Below are positions 1 to 8,284 of a DNA stretch of 41,270 nt, in pieces. The position numbers and the translations under genes are program-made. The notes beneath the pieces are model-generated. The model saw only the letters and a list, made by a program, of their open reading frames with translations, was not told the origin of the DNA and made no database searches. Origin of the DNA: Hyphococcus sp. (GTDB taxonomy: Bacteria; Pseudomonadota; Alphaproteobacteria; Caulobacterales; Parvularculaceae); NCBI GenBank assembly GCA_021776375.1, contig JAJFGA010000014.1, forward strand, positions 1 through 41,270, read 5' to 3'. Every line of letters begins with the position of its first letter. Positions within the stretch are counted from its first letter, which is position 1.

Positions 1-6
1 CGCCTG

Positions 7-1257
7 CTACTTCGCCTTATCGAGCCCGTAAGCCTCGTGCAGCGCGCGCACCGCATATTCCGCAGCGTCGGAATTTATCAGGACGCTGATTTTAATTTCA
101 GATGTCGAAATGTTCTGAATATTAATGCCCTTATCAGCCAGCGTCTGAAACATTGTAGAGGCGACGCCAGCATGGCTTTTCATGCCGACGCCGATAACTG
201 ATATTTTCGCCACATTGCGGTCCGATTGCAACGACTTGAAACCGATTTTCTCTTTTACCGCATTCAACGCCTCAACCGCACGGTCCAGGTCGTTTTCCTT
301 GGTGGTGAACGAAGTGTTGGCAAAGCCTGCTTCTCGTGAGGCGCTTTGCACAATCATATCAATATTGACGCCGGTTTCAGCGAGTTTGGTGAAAATAGCC
401 GCAGCCCGTCCGGGCTCATCCGGCACCGCCAGCACCGTTACCGACGCCTCATTCAAATCCGGCGTTACAGCGGTTACAATATTCTTTTCCACAATATCAT
501 CCTCATCGCAGATTAGCGTGCCGGGTCCCGGCGCATCGGGCGAATCAAAACTTGATAGCACACGCAACGGCACCCTGTAGGCCATCGCCAGCTCTACCGA
601 ACGGGTCTGCAAAACCTTGGCGCCGACCGACGCCATTTCAAGCATCTCTTCATAAGAGATTTTCGCAATCCGCCGCGCCTGCTTGGTGATCCGCGGATCG
701 GTCGTGTAAACCCCATCAACATCAGTGTAGATGTCGCAGCGCTCGGCTTTGACAGCAGCGGCGAGCGCCACTGCAGATGTATCCGATCCGCCCCGGCCAA
801 GCGTCGCTACGCGCCCGCTCGGTCCGACGCCCTGAAAGCCGGCGACAATCGCCACTTCGCCGCCATCAATAGCGCCGCCAAGACTTTCATCCTCGATCGC
901 GCTGATCCGAGCATGACCATGGGAGAGGTCGGTCTTGAGCGGAATCTGCCAGCCCTGCCATGAGCGCGCACGATAGCCGAGGTTTTGCATCACCAACGCC
1001 AATAGTCCGGATGTGACCTGTTCGCCAGTAGCCACAATCGCGTCGTGCTCAACAAACCGCGCATCAAGCGCCGGCGCCGGCGGACCAGCCTCGTCGCACA
1101 GGCCGACCAGGCGGTTGGTCTCGCCAGCCATCGCCGACACCACAACGGCGACGCTATGTCCGGCGTCAACCTCACGGCGCACGATCGCTGAGACCGCGCG
1201 GATGCGGTCCAGATTGGCGACCGAGGTGCCGCCGAATTTCATTACGATGCGCGCCAT
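7..1257 (-). CDS. lysC: Aspartate kinase
   Basis: Catalyses ATP-dependent phosphorylation of L-aspartate, the first step towards lysine, threonine, methionine and diaminopimelate, in the cytoplasm. The 416-residue protein begins with the family signature KFGGTSV at residues 7-13, followed by the amino-acid kinase fold, including the GRGGSDTSAVALAAA substrate loop. It ends with two tandem ACT domains (about 265-416), the second starting near ISVIGVGMKSHAGVAS. This is the usual length of the lysine/threonine-sensitive monofunctional enzyme. It starts with ATG and is divergent from ubiG across 114 bases, so both promoters must lie there. Family assignment is certain; the feedback inhibitor cannot be read from the sequence. 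Confidence 0.97.
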   Translation of the reverse strand: MARIVMKFGGTSVANLDRIRAVSAIVRREVDAGHSVAVVVSAMAGETNRLVGLCDEAGPPAPALDARFVEHDAIVATGEQVTSGLLALVMQNLGYRARSWQGWQIPLKTDLSHGHARISAIEDESLGGAIDGGEVAIVAGFQGVGPSGRVATLGRGGSDTSAVALAAAVKAERCDIYTDVDGVYTTDPRITKQARRIAKISYEEMLEMASVGAKVLQTRSVELAMAYRVPLRVLSSFDSPDAPGPGTLICDEDDIVEKNIVTAVTPDLNEASVTVLAVPDEPGRAAAIFTKLAETGVNIDMIVQSASREAGFANTSFTTKENDLDRAVEALNAVKEKIGFKSLQSDRNVAKISVIGVGMKSHAGVASTMFQTLADKGINIQNISTSEIKISVLINSDAAEYAVRALHEAYGLDKAK

Positions 1258-1371
1258 GTCTTATTCTAACCTGCGAGGTCTTGCCGTCTTGTAACCGCTG
1301 ATCGGAGGGGGCATTTTCCGGCTAATCTCTAGGCAGCAGCCCCCGGCAAGGCAAGCGAGGAAATCTTAATC

Positions 1372-2142
1372 ATGACGCAGGCTGAGACGCTTAACCAAGC
1401 CGCACAAGGCAAAACCACGATAGATCCTGCGGAAATCGAGAAATTTTCTGCTATTGCCGACGAATGGTGGGACCCGTTCGGCAAATTCAAGCCGCTTCAC
1501 AAGTTCAACCCTGTACGTCTGGCCTATATTCGCGACGCCGCCTGCGCCCATTTTGGCAGGGACCGGCAGGAGAAAAAGCCGCTTGAGGGCCTGCGGCTGC
1601 TCGACATTGGCTGCGGCGGTGGGCTGATCGCCGAGCCGATGACACGTCTTGGGGCGGAAGTTGTCGCGATTGACGCCGCGATGCGTAACATCAAGACGGC
1701 GCTGGCGCATGCCGGGCCCCTTGGCCTTGCCATCGACTACCGCAACACCAGTGTTGAAGAGCTGGCGGCGGCGGGCGAGCCGGGGTTTGATGTCGTCTTG
1801 AATATGGAAGTTGTCGAACATGTCGCCGATGTCGATTTGTTTCTTGAAACCGCCGCCGGCCTCGTCAAGCCCGATGGCATGATGGTGATGGCCACAATCA
1901 ACCGTACACTGAAGGCCTTGGCGCTGGCGAAAATTGGCGGCGAATATATACTGCGCTGGCTGCCGGCAGGCACTCATGATCCGCGCAAATTCGTCAAGCC
2001 GGAAGAAGCCAAAGCCGCGCTCACCCGCGCCGGTATGAACGTCACCGCAGAGGCCGGCGTCGGCTATAATCCTTTAATGGATATCTGGCGGATTAATGAT
2101 GACATCAGCGTCAACTATATGCTGACAGCGGTGAAAGCGTAA
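1372..2142 (+). CDS. ubiG: Ubiquinone biosynthesis O-methyltransferase UbiG
   Basis: SAM-dependent methyltransferase for both O-methylation steps of ubiquinone synthesis (2-polyprenyl-6-hydroxyphenol and demethylubiquinol). The 256-residue protein has the UbiG-typical N-terminus with [19 protein letters not shown] (25-43), the SAM-binding motif DIGCGGG at 78-84, the acidic residue of motif II at VVAIDAA, and the late family segment [14 protein letters not shown] at 1372 is preceded by GAGGAA (1357-1362) at good spacing. It is divergent from lysC. In many alphaproteobacteria lysC, ubiG, DUF1178, nitrilase and grxC lie together; here two unrelated genes separate ubiG from the rest. Confidence 0.96.
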   Translation: MTQAETLNQAAQGKTTIDPAEIEKFSAIADEWWDPFGKFKPLHKFNPVRLAYIRDAACAHFGRDRQEKKPLEGLRLLDIGCGGGLIAEPMTRLGAEVVAIDAAMRNIKTALAHAGPLGLAIDYRNTSVEELAAAGEPGFDVVLNMEVVEHVADVDLFLETAAGLVKPDGMMVMATINRTLKALALAKIGGEYILRWLPAGTHDPRKFVKPEEAKAALTRAGMNVTAEAGVGYNPLMDIWRINDDISVNYMLTAVKA

Positions 2143-2151
2143 GCGAGTTAT

Positions 2152-2188
2152 CTGCTTCGGGCACGAAGCATAATGCGGGCCCATTTTT
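2152..2188 (+). terminator. Weak possible terminator after ubiG
   Basis: A 7-bp hairpin (TGCTTCG, loop GGCA, CGAAGCA at 2152-2169) lies ten bases after the ubiG stop. It is followed only after 14 bases by a short T run (2184-2188). The distance makes intrinsic termination uncertain. It separates ubiG from the convergent repeat-protein gene. Confidence 0.3.
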
Positions 2189-2193
2189 GTCCG

Positions 2194-3642
2194 CTATACG
2201 CTTAAATCCAGCGCGACTGGTGGTTCGCTGAGATGAAGATCAATGTTTTCGCCGCCAATCTGAAGCGAGATGATATCGGCATTGGCGACATTGTTGAGCG
2301 TCAGGCTCTCCCCGGAGGCAAATTCCAGGATGATATTATCTCCGTCCTCGACGATCGACACATCGTCAATCGACGCCGCTAATTCGCTGTCAATGTGGAT
2401 GGCCAACGCGCCAACGGAGGCGATGTTGATGACATCCTCGCCGCCGCCTTTTCCGAATGCAATCGCCGCATCCACCGCATCCAGCGTGATCGTGTCGTCG
2501 CCAGCGCCGGCGTTGACCCGGCCGATCGTATCAGCGGTGAGAACAAGCGTGTCATCGCCGGCCCCGGTATTAACCCGCGTGATGGTATCCGCATTGATCG
2601 TCAGCGCATCATCGCCTTCACCCGTGTTGATCCGCGTGACCTTGTCGGCATTGATGTTAAGGACGTCATCGCCGGCGCCGGTGTTTATGCGCCGAACTTT
2701 GTCCGCCTCGATATTGAGTGTGTCATCGCCGCCGCCCGTGCGAATGCGCGCCACATTGTCCGCATTGATGTTTACAACATCGTCGCCGGCGCCGGTATTT
2801 ATGCGCGTAACCTTGTCGGCGTCGATGGTCAGCGTGTCATCACCGTCACCAGTGCGGATACGGCGGACATGATCGGCGCTGATTTCTACAGTATCATCAC
2901 CATCGCCCGTAGAGATGCGGCTCACATGGCCAGCGTCAATTTGAATGTTGTCGTCGCCATGCTCTTCAACTTCACCTTGAGCGTGGTCATCGTCGCCCGC
3001 TTCTTCCACGGCATCGGATTGCGTTGGGGCGCCAGCCGGAGCAACCACGGTTTCGATGCGATAATATTCGATCAGCTGAGCAACGGTGAGTTTGGGGGCT
3101 TCCTCGCCTGTTTGCGGTACAACGACAGGATCGCCAGTTGCTGGCGGGGTGTCGCCTCTTTGCGGCGCCGGGTCTGAAACCGGCGCCGTGCTAACCGGAG
3201 TGCTGCTTGCCGGCGCAGGCGCAGTCGTAGGCGCTGTACTAATTTGTGAAAAACCCTCGTCGCCCGCCGCTTTGAATTGGATTTTGAACGTGAACTCTTC
3301 AGTGACATTGCCGGATTCATCTTGCGTAAACGAATAGGAAAAGCTCGCGGTCCCCTCGCTGCGAGCGCGCTCGACCACAGTGGTGGATGCATCGCTTAAT
3401 GATGGCATTGTTTGTTGCAGACGTGCCAAAGCGTTTGACATTTTTTCAACCCGCTGGGCCAAATAACTTGAATGCAGCGCCTTAGAGCGCGCGCCCTGAA
3501 ACGAAACTTTTCGGACCTCGGAACGTTCATCGTTACGCTTGGACGCCTCGGCCTCCCTTGCATGGTGAGCATTTTCTGCATGGTGAGCGCCCGCAAAGGC
3601 TGCAAATTTAAACAGTACAGAAACAGAGTTATTCAATTCCAT
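2194..3642 (-). CDS. Unrecognised protein with 19-residue GDD repeats
   Basis: No known family recognised. The 482-residue protein has no clear signal peptide or membrane helix. Residues 1-80 are His-, Ala- and charge-rich. Residues 95-130 contain a YSFTQDESGNVTEEFTFKI strand-rich segment, 135-215 are a Pro/Thr/Ala linker, and 216-228 are very acidic. From residue 229 a 19-residue unit, roughly GDDxxxIxADxVxRIxTGx, is repeated eight times without a gap (GDD at 229, 248, 267, 286, 305, 324, 343, 362), with a degenerate ninth at 381. A non-repeated acidic, strand-rich end (about 400-482) follows. The glycine-aspartate pattern recalls calcium-binding RTX beta-rolls, but the period is 19, not 9, so a beta-helix or solenoid is an inference. 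Secretion by a type I system is possible, but no transporter gene is nearby. A purine-rich stretch (GAGAGAAGAG) precedes the ATG. Confidence 0.85.
   Translation of the reverse strand: MELNNSVSVLFKFAAFAGAHHAENAHHAREAEASKRNDERSEVRKVSFQGARSKALHSSYLAQRVEKMSNALARLQQTMPSLSDASTTVVERARSEGTASFSYSFTQDESGNVTEEFTFKIQFKAAGDEGFSQISTAPTTAPAPASSTPVSTAPVSDPAPQRGDTPPATGDPVVVPQTGEEAPKLTVAQLIEYYRIETVVAPAGAPTQSDAVEEAGDDDHAQGEVEEHGDDNIQIDAGHVSRISTGDGDDTVEISADHVRRIRTGDGDDTLTIDADKVTRINTGAGDDVVNINADNVARIRTGGGDDTLNIEADKVRRINTGAGDDVLNINADKVTRINTGEGDDALTINADTITRVNTGAGDDTLVLTADTIGRVNAGAGDDTITLDAVDAAIAFGKGGGEDVINIASVGALAIHIDSELAASIDDVSIVEDGDNIILEFASGESLTLNNVANADIISLQIGGENIDLHLSEPPVALDLSV
2443..2958 (-). repeat. 57-bp tandem repeats inside the GDD-repeat gene
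   Basis: In-frame tandem repeat, unit 57 bases, about nine units, coding for the 19-residue motif of the surrounding gene. Units have diverged in codon use but keep GDD, ADxV and RIxTG. The constant length shows expansion in whole units. This is coding sequence, not a CRISPR or an intergenic satellite. Confidence 0.9.
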
Positions 3643-4038
3643 CGCTCTTCTCTCGTTAGCAAATATCTTCCATCGCCAATTATGGTAAACGGGCGGAGTA
3701 AAATTTGGAGCAATGAAATAGATAGCGGTGTACGGAGTTTTATCATCTTGGTTGGCAAGATGTTTTGCAGTTTCCGAAAATTGGTCCGTTTAAGTTAAGG
3801 GGGCAATGGCCGCGGCGGCCTTATTTCATACCGCAGATGAGGCGAGATCGAAATTATCGGATTAACTTGTTTCAAACAGAAAAATCACCTGTCCGGACAA
3901 GCGTTCTCGGCGTAACCGTCAGAATTTTATGAATTTTTTGAACTCTACCTTAGGTTGTGTGTGCCGATGGCGACAAATATTAATTACAGGTTGGAAAACA
4001 TCAAAATCTTCCACAAAGCTCGGCCGACCAAGTCAAAG
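3643..4038. other. 396-base AT-richer intergenic stretch
   Basis: No gene supported. It holds the upstream region of the repeat-protein gene (minus strand) and the space after the patatin gene. Visible structures are a 7-bp hairpin CATCTTG-GTTGG-CAAGATG at 3744-3762 followed by TTTT on the plus strand, and a 10-bp palindrome TGTCCGGACA at 3890-3899. Either could be an operator. The base composition is clearly richer in A and T than the flanking genes, which may mark acquired DNA. Confidence 0.5.
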
Positions 4039-5775
4039 TCAGCCCCGCGCCGCCTCGATTATCGGCCCGAGGGTTTCCCAGTTCTCCTGGATCGCCGCCT
4101 TGGCGACATTGTAGCCGATGGAGACCGCTTCATCATATTTGTCCCAGTCACGCAGCGCCACACCCTCCACGCTTGGGGCAATCATAATGTCGGCGGGGTG
4201 GACCTTAAGCGTGCGTTCGTGACGCGCCGTCGCGGTGCGCATCAACAGGGAAACGATGGGCGGGGCGGAGCGCACGCCATGCTCAGCAATCCAGGCAAAA
4301 AATGCCGGCGGGTCGCGAAAGGCATCGATATCAATCGTTCCCTGGCGCGCTACATCGATGCCAATCATCAGACCCCGATGCATGCCCGCCATAATGTCGG
4401 TGGGAAAATTGTTGATTACCGCGCCATCCACCAAAAGCATATCGCCATCAATCACCGGCGGCAAAATCCCCGGCAGAGCAATCGACGCGCGCAAGGCTTT
4501 TCGCAAAACTCCTCGGCGATGGATGCGCGCCCGGCCTTCGGCAAGATCTGACGAAACGCAGAAAAAGGGAACCTGAAGTTCTTCAATCAACGTGTCGTCA
4601 AAATGCTCGGCGAGGCGCTTTTCAACCCGCTTGCCCTTGGTCAGCGCCACCACCGGCAGGACATGATCGCCGAGCGGATTGGAGACAACGAAGGCCTCGC
4701 GAATGCGGCGTTCGATTTCTTCATCGCCCCAGCCCATGGCGACACAGGCGGCGACCATCCCGCCCATCGAGGCGCCGCAAACAAAATCGATTGGAACGCC
4801 CGCCTCGCGCAAGGCGCTGACGGCGCCAATGTGGGCGTATGCGCGCGCGCCCCCGCCGGAAAGAACGAGCCCCACAGACCGACCGGCGATAATCCGTGCA
4901 ATCCGCTCGGTGCACTGATTACCACGACAATTGAGGATACGCGCCGCGCCAATCGCATCAATCCAGTCAGCGACCGGACCGGCGGGCACGCCTTCATGGA
5001 GCATCACAAGATCCACCAGGCGGAATTTTCGCGCCCGTTCACCGGTTTCCATGGCCATGGGAAACGGGCGCGGCGGGCGCGCATCCCGGCGTGCAAAGAC
5101 CAGGAAGCGATCCGCATGACGGAGCACAAACCGATACCAGGCGCTACCGTCAACGCGAGCGGCAAGCAAAACCACGTCGTTGCCTTCCTCACGCTGATCA
5201 AACGCGCGACTGTCCGGCGCGTCCTCCCCCACCGACATCCAATCGGCTTTCACGCCATAGCGCGATATTCGCTTCGCAAGATCCTTTGCGCGTGCATCAA
5301 TATCAATAGACCGCGAAGACGCGATGAGCGCGAAAATTCGCGGCGCCGATTGCTGGAAACTGGCTGTCGGATGTCGTGCGCGGTCAAGCACGGTGCGCGC
5401 CAGCGCACTTGCGAAATCGCCATGGTCGTGCAGCAATTCCTCAACGTCGTTGCGTGACAACATCAGCACTTCGGTATCGCGCAAGGCGTAGACGGTGGCT
5501 GTGTGAGGCTCGCCCGAGAGGAGCGACATCTCGCCAACCGGCTCGCCGGCCCGCACATAACCAACCACCTCTTCGCCTTCCGGCCCCTGGCGGACGACAA
5601 TCATCCGGCCGGATAAATTGAAATAAAGTGCGTCGGACCGCGCGTCTTCGCGAAACAATTCCCAGCCGCCGGCAAGCGAAGACCAAACCCCGCGCGCGAC
5701 AATCGCATCAAGGGTCTCGCGATCAAGCTGATCGAAAAATGAAAGCTCAAGAAGGCGTTCTTTAACGGCGTCCAT
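4039..5775 (-). CDS. Patatin-like phospholipase with cyclic nucleotide-binding domain
   Basis: Likely serine lipase/lysophospholipase of the bacterial NTE/RssA type. The 578-residue protein begins with a cyclic-nucleotide-binding (CAP_ED) domain at about 8-130, including AGEPVGEMSLLSGEPHTATVYA. A linker follows, then a patatin domain from about 300 to 480. All catalytic elements are visible: oxyanion loop GGGARAYAHIG (307-317), nucleophile elbow GASMG with Ser336, and the DGA motif with Asp450. There are no membrane helices. The architecture suggests lipase activity gated by a nucleotide or ligand. The ligand is unknown: the CAP_ED domain may bind cAMP, cGMP or nothing. It lies between the repeat-protein gene and DUF1178 on the same strand, 29 bases from the latter's stop codon. 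Confidence 0.9.
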   Translation of the reverse strand: MDAVKERLLELSFFDQLDRETLDAIVARGVWSSLAGGWELFREDARSDALYFNLSGRMIVVRQGPEGEEVVGYVRAGEPVGEMSLLSGEPHTATVYALRDTEVLMLSRNDVEELLHDHGDFASALARTVLDRARHPTASFQQSAPRIFALIASSRSIDIDARAKDLAKRISRYGVKADWMSVGEDAPDSRAFDQREEGNDVVLLAARVDGSAWYRFVLRHADRFLVFARRDARPPRPFPMAMETGERARKFRLVDLVMLHEGVPAGPVADWIDAIGAARILNCRGNQCTERIARIIAGRSVGLVLSGGGARAYAHIGAVSALREAGVPIDFVCGASMGGMVAACVAMGWGDEEIERRIREAFVVSNPLGDHVLPVVALTKGKRVEKRLAEHFDDTLIEELQVPFFCVSSDLAEGRARIHRRGVLRKALRASIALPGILPPVIDGDMLLVDGAVINNFPTDIMAGMHRGLMIGIDVARQGTIDIDAFRDPPAFFAWIAEHGVRSAPPIVSLLMRTATARHERTLKVHPADIMIAPSVEGVALRDWDKYDEAVSIGYNVAKAAIQENWETLGPIIEAARG

Positions 5776-5804
5776 TTGTGCAGGCGATCATTGGCCCAAC
5801 CCGC

Positions 5805-6341
5805 CTAGTTGAGCTTTTTGGTTTCCGTTACTCGCGGCTTGCGGCGGCGGGTTTTGTCGGTTTTGTTTGCGGCGCCGGATTGCGGCGGCTTTGCGTCGGC
5901 CGACGGCTCAACCGATTCTGGCTGGTTGCGGCGAACGCCCGGCAACGGCGCAACGGAAACCCCCTCATCGACAAGGTCTTTGACTTCCTTGCCAGAGGCT
6001 TCACCGTAAATTCCACGCTCTTCTTTTTCGCCGTAATGGATTTTACGAGCTTCTTCAGGAAATTCATCGCCGACATAATCGAAATTCTTTTCGACATAGT
6101 CGCGGGCGCGCTCGACCGCTTTGCCCATGTCGCGTTTGATTTCAGCCAGCCGCGCCGCACGCGACCCGGAACGTTTGCCGCCAACCACCGCCGGCGCCAT
6201 CACCGCCTTGCGGACTTTTTCACTGCCACATGCAGGGCATTCCACAAGGCCGTCTTCGGCCTGTGAGTCATAATCGGCGCTGTCGCGGAACCAGCCTTCG
6301 AAATCGTGTTCAGCGTCACAGATGAGTTGGTACTTGATCAT
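5805..6341 (-). CDS. DUF1178 family protein
   Basis: Small cytoplasmic protein of unknown function, 178 residues, recognised by its start MIKYQLICDAEHDFEGWFRD and a CPACGS zinc-ribbon-like pair near residue 35. A basic C-terminal tail is rich in Lys/Pro/Arg. Its ATG overlaps the stop codon of the upstream nitrilase (ATGA, 6338-6341), so the two are translationally coupled. DUF1178 is commonly next to a nitrilase and glutaredoxin in alphaproteobacteria, as here. Function cannot be inferred beyond that. Confidence 0.9.
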   Translation of the reverse strand: MIKYQLICDAEHDFEGWFRDSADYDSQAEDGLVECPACGSEKVRKAVMAPAVVGGKRSGSRAARLAEIKRDMGKAVERARDYVEKNFDYVGDEFPEEARKIHYGEKEERGIYGEASGKEVKDLVDEGVSVAPLPGVRRNQPESVEPSADAKPPQSGAANKTDKTRRRKPRVTETKKLN

Positions 6342-7183
6342 TGATTTATAATGAAGATTTCGAAGTCGCGTTCAAGGGTAAGATTGGGAATTCTTTGTCG
6401 CGCCTCTGCAACGGCTTGCGGGTCGATCTGCGCCAGAATGACACCCGGCGAGTCATTGTCCGCTTCTGCGAGGGTCTCTCCCCAGGGTCCGATCATCATC
6501 GAATGCCCATAGGTCTCGCGTCCGTCCTCATGAAGCCCGCCCTGCGCCGGGGCGACGACGAAGGCGCCGTTCTCTATCGCCCGGGCAGTTAACAGCGTCT
6601 TCCAATGGGCGATGCCGGTCTGGCGGGTAAACGCCGCCGGCACGCACAACAGCTCAGCGCCCGCCTGCGATAACGTCTGATAAAGGCGCGGGAAACGCAC
6701 ATCATAACAGATGCTTAAACCGAGTTTTGCAAGCGGTGTCACAACCACCTTTGCGGCGTCGCCAGCCTCGTAAAGCCTGGATTCCTTCCAGCTCTCGCCG
6801 CCCGGAAGATCGACATCGAACATGTGAAGCTTGTCGTAGCGCGTGGCGATCTCGCCGTCGGGTCTGAACAGAAAACTCCGATTGGCGGCCTTTTCACCGG
6901 CTTTCACCGCTAACGACCCAATCAGCAGCCAGGCGCGATGGCGCTTGGCGGCAGCGGAAAAGGCGGCAATCTCTTCAAGCCCCTCTTCGCCCGGTAACGA
7001 CGCAAGGAGACGCGCGCCTTTGCGATCGACGACATTGGTCATTTCCGGCGTTGCGATAAACTGCGCCCCACGCGTCGCCGCTTCGTCGATCAATGACAGC
7101 GCGTCGGCGACATTGCGCGCCCGATCGAGCCCGGAGCGCATCTGCACGCAAGCTGCGTAAAAGGGTTTGCGCTCACCCGCCAT
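6338..7183 (-). CDS. Carbon-nitrogen hydrolase (Nit1/Nit2-like)
   Basis: Nitrilase-superfamily amidase, 281 residues, close to the Nit branch that hydrolyses deaminated glutathione or omega-amides. The catalytic triad is visible as Glu47 (TPEMTN), Lys118 (RYDKLHMFDVD) and Cys159 (SICYDVRFP). The DKLHMFDVDLPGG stretch is typical of Nit proteins rather than plant nitrilases. It overlaps grxC by 11 bases upstream and DUF1178 by 4 bases downstream, so the three genes form a compact operon. Being next to a glutaredoxin fits a role in repair of damaged glutathione; that substrate is an inference. Confidence 0.93.
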   Translation of the reverse strand: MAGERKPFYAACVQMRSGLDRARNVADALSLIDEAATRGAQFIATPEMTNVVDRKGARLLASLPGEEGLEEIAAFSAAAKRHRAWLLIGSLAVKAGEKAANRSFLFRPDGEIATRYDKLHMFDVDLPGGESWKESRLYEAGDAAKVVVTPLAKLGLSICYDVRFPRLYQTLSQAGAELLCVPAAFTRQTGIAHWKTLLTARAIENGAFVVAPAQGGLHEDGRETYGHSMMIGPWGETLAEADNDSPGVILAQIDPQAVAEARQRIPNLTLERDFEIFIINQ

Positions 7184-7433
7184 TTAACAACCGGTCAAGA
7201 TCGCCGGCGTGTTCGAGGGCGAAGAGTTCGTCGCACCCGCCGACATGCGTATCGCCAACAAAAATCTGCGGAAAGGTCATCAGGCCATTTGACCTGGCGA
7301 CCATCTCATCGCGTTTGGCTTTATCAAATCCCGCCGCTATCTCCGATAGCTCAACGCCTTTTTGCTTCAACAGCTTGAGCGCACGCGAGCAAAACCCGCA
7401 CATCGGTCTTGTATAGATAGTGACTTTTTGCAT
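7173..7433 (-). CDS. grxC: Glutaredoxin 3 (GrxC type)
   Basis: Small glutathione-dependent thiol-disulfide oxidoreductase, 86 residues, with a complete glutaredoxin fold. The dithiol active site is CGFC (Cys12, Cys15) instead of the common CPYC. The glutathione-binding TFPQIFVGDTHVGGCDEL segment is present at about 53-70, with the cis-proline. It is the first gene of the grxC-nitrilase-DUF1178 row and lies 28 bases after comF. No strong ribosome-binding site is visible. Confidence 0.95.
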   Translation of the reverse strand: MQKVTIYTRPMCGFCSRALKLLKQKGVELSEIAAGFDKAKRDEMVARSNGLMTFPQIFVGDTHVGGCDELFALEHAGDLDRLLNGG

Positions 7434-7461
7434 GAACGGCTCGCTTTTGTTGGCAGTCAGG

Positions 7462-8238
7462 CTATATGGCGCCAGCCCCGCCTTTTACAACCCGGGCCAA
7501 CACCAGCACATCAACTTGTGAAGCCTGCGCTCGCTTAAGCACCCGCGCACATGCGGACGCCGTCGCCCCGCTAGTCAAAACATCATCGACCAGGACAATA
7601 TGGGCGCCCTTAACGGCCGCTCGATATTTCTCGTCCACCGCAAACGCGCCGGCGACATTGCGCCGCCTTGCGTCAATGGATGGTATCTCCTTTTGCGGCG
7701 GCGTCGCGCGGGTCCGCCTCAAGCCGCGCAACAGGACTTTCGCCCCACTCACATCGCCAACCGAATGCGCCAGCAGCGCCGACTGGTTAAAACGCCGGGC
7801 CATCAATCGGCGCCAATGCAACGGCACCGGCATCAGCAATGTCTCGCGGCTGACGATCCCGGCGCCTGCGCGCGCCATCCACCCGCCGAGCATTCCGGCA
7901 TATTCCATGCGGTCGGCGAACTTCAGTCCCGAGACCACCTTGCGCGCCGCCTCATTATAAGAAACCGCCGCCCGCGCCCGGTCAAACACCGGCGGCTCGG
8001 CAATGCACCCCGGACATTCAACACTCTCGCCGTAATCGGCCGCAAACGGGATGCCGCATCGCCCGCAAAATGGCCTTTCTATAAAATGCAACGCCGCCCA
8101 TCCGACCGGGCCCAACTTGCCGGGCGCGGATGCGGCCTCCCCAGTCACCGGACATTGTGGCGGCATAAGCATGTCCAGCGTCGCCCGCCCAATATTGCCA
8201 GCGACGGCGCCTATATGATGGAAAAATTGCGCTCTCAC
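7462..8238 (-). CDS. comF: ComF family phosphoribosyltransferase-like protein
   Basis: Member of the ComF/GntX family, linked in other bacteria to DNA uptake. It has paired cysteines (CPVTG, CGRC, CPGC) that can form a zinc-binding N-terminal part, and a PRTase fold with the PRPP loop LVDDVLTSGAT near the end. The reading frame can be extended to a TTG at 8313, but that would overlap the divergent methyltransferase start. GTG at 8238 (258 residues) leaves a 46-base intergenic space and keeps all family motifs. No good ribosome-binding site supports either start, so the start is uncertain. Confidence 0.85.
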   Translation of the reverse strand: MRAQFFHHIGAVAGNIGRATLDMLMPPQCPVTGEAASAPGKLGPVGWAALHFIERPFCGRCGIPFAADYGESVECPGCIAEPPVFDRARAAVSYNEAARKVVSGLKFADRMEYAGMLGGWMARAGAGIVSRETLLMPVPLHWRRLMARRFNQSALLAHSVGDVSGAKVLLRGLRRTRATPPQKEIPSIDARRRNVAGAFAVDEKYRAAVKGAHIVLVDDVLTSGATASACARVLKRAQASQVDVLVLARVVKGGAGAI

Positions 8239-8284
8239 GGATGATAGAGTAACGCGAGGGCGGCCCTTAGGAAAACACCTCCGA

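Noticed and set aside
2443..2958. CRISPR-like periodicity
   Set aside because: The 57-bp units are contiguous, diverged and in frame with a coding gene; there are no constant repeats with variable spacers.
2395..3177. 260-residue open frame on the plus strand opposite the GDD-repeat gene
   Set aside because: It mirrors the 57-bp repeat in the antisense frame and has no start signal or family features; the minus-strand reading gives a coherent domain layout.
3744..3766. Hairpin CATCTTG-GTTGG-CAAGATG followed by TTTT as a terminator
   Set aside because: It lies on the plus strand, where no gene ends nearby, and the stem is short and low in GC; kept only as a possible operator.
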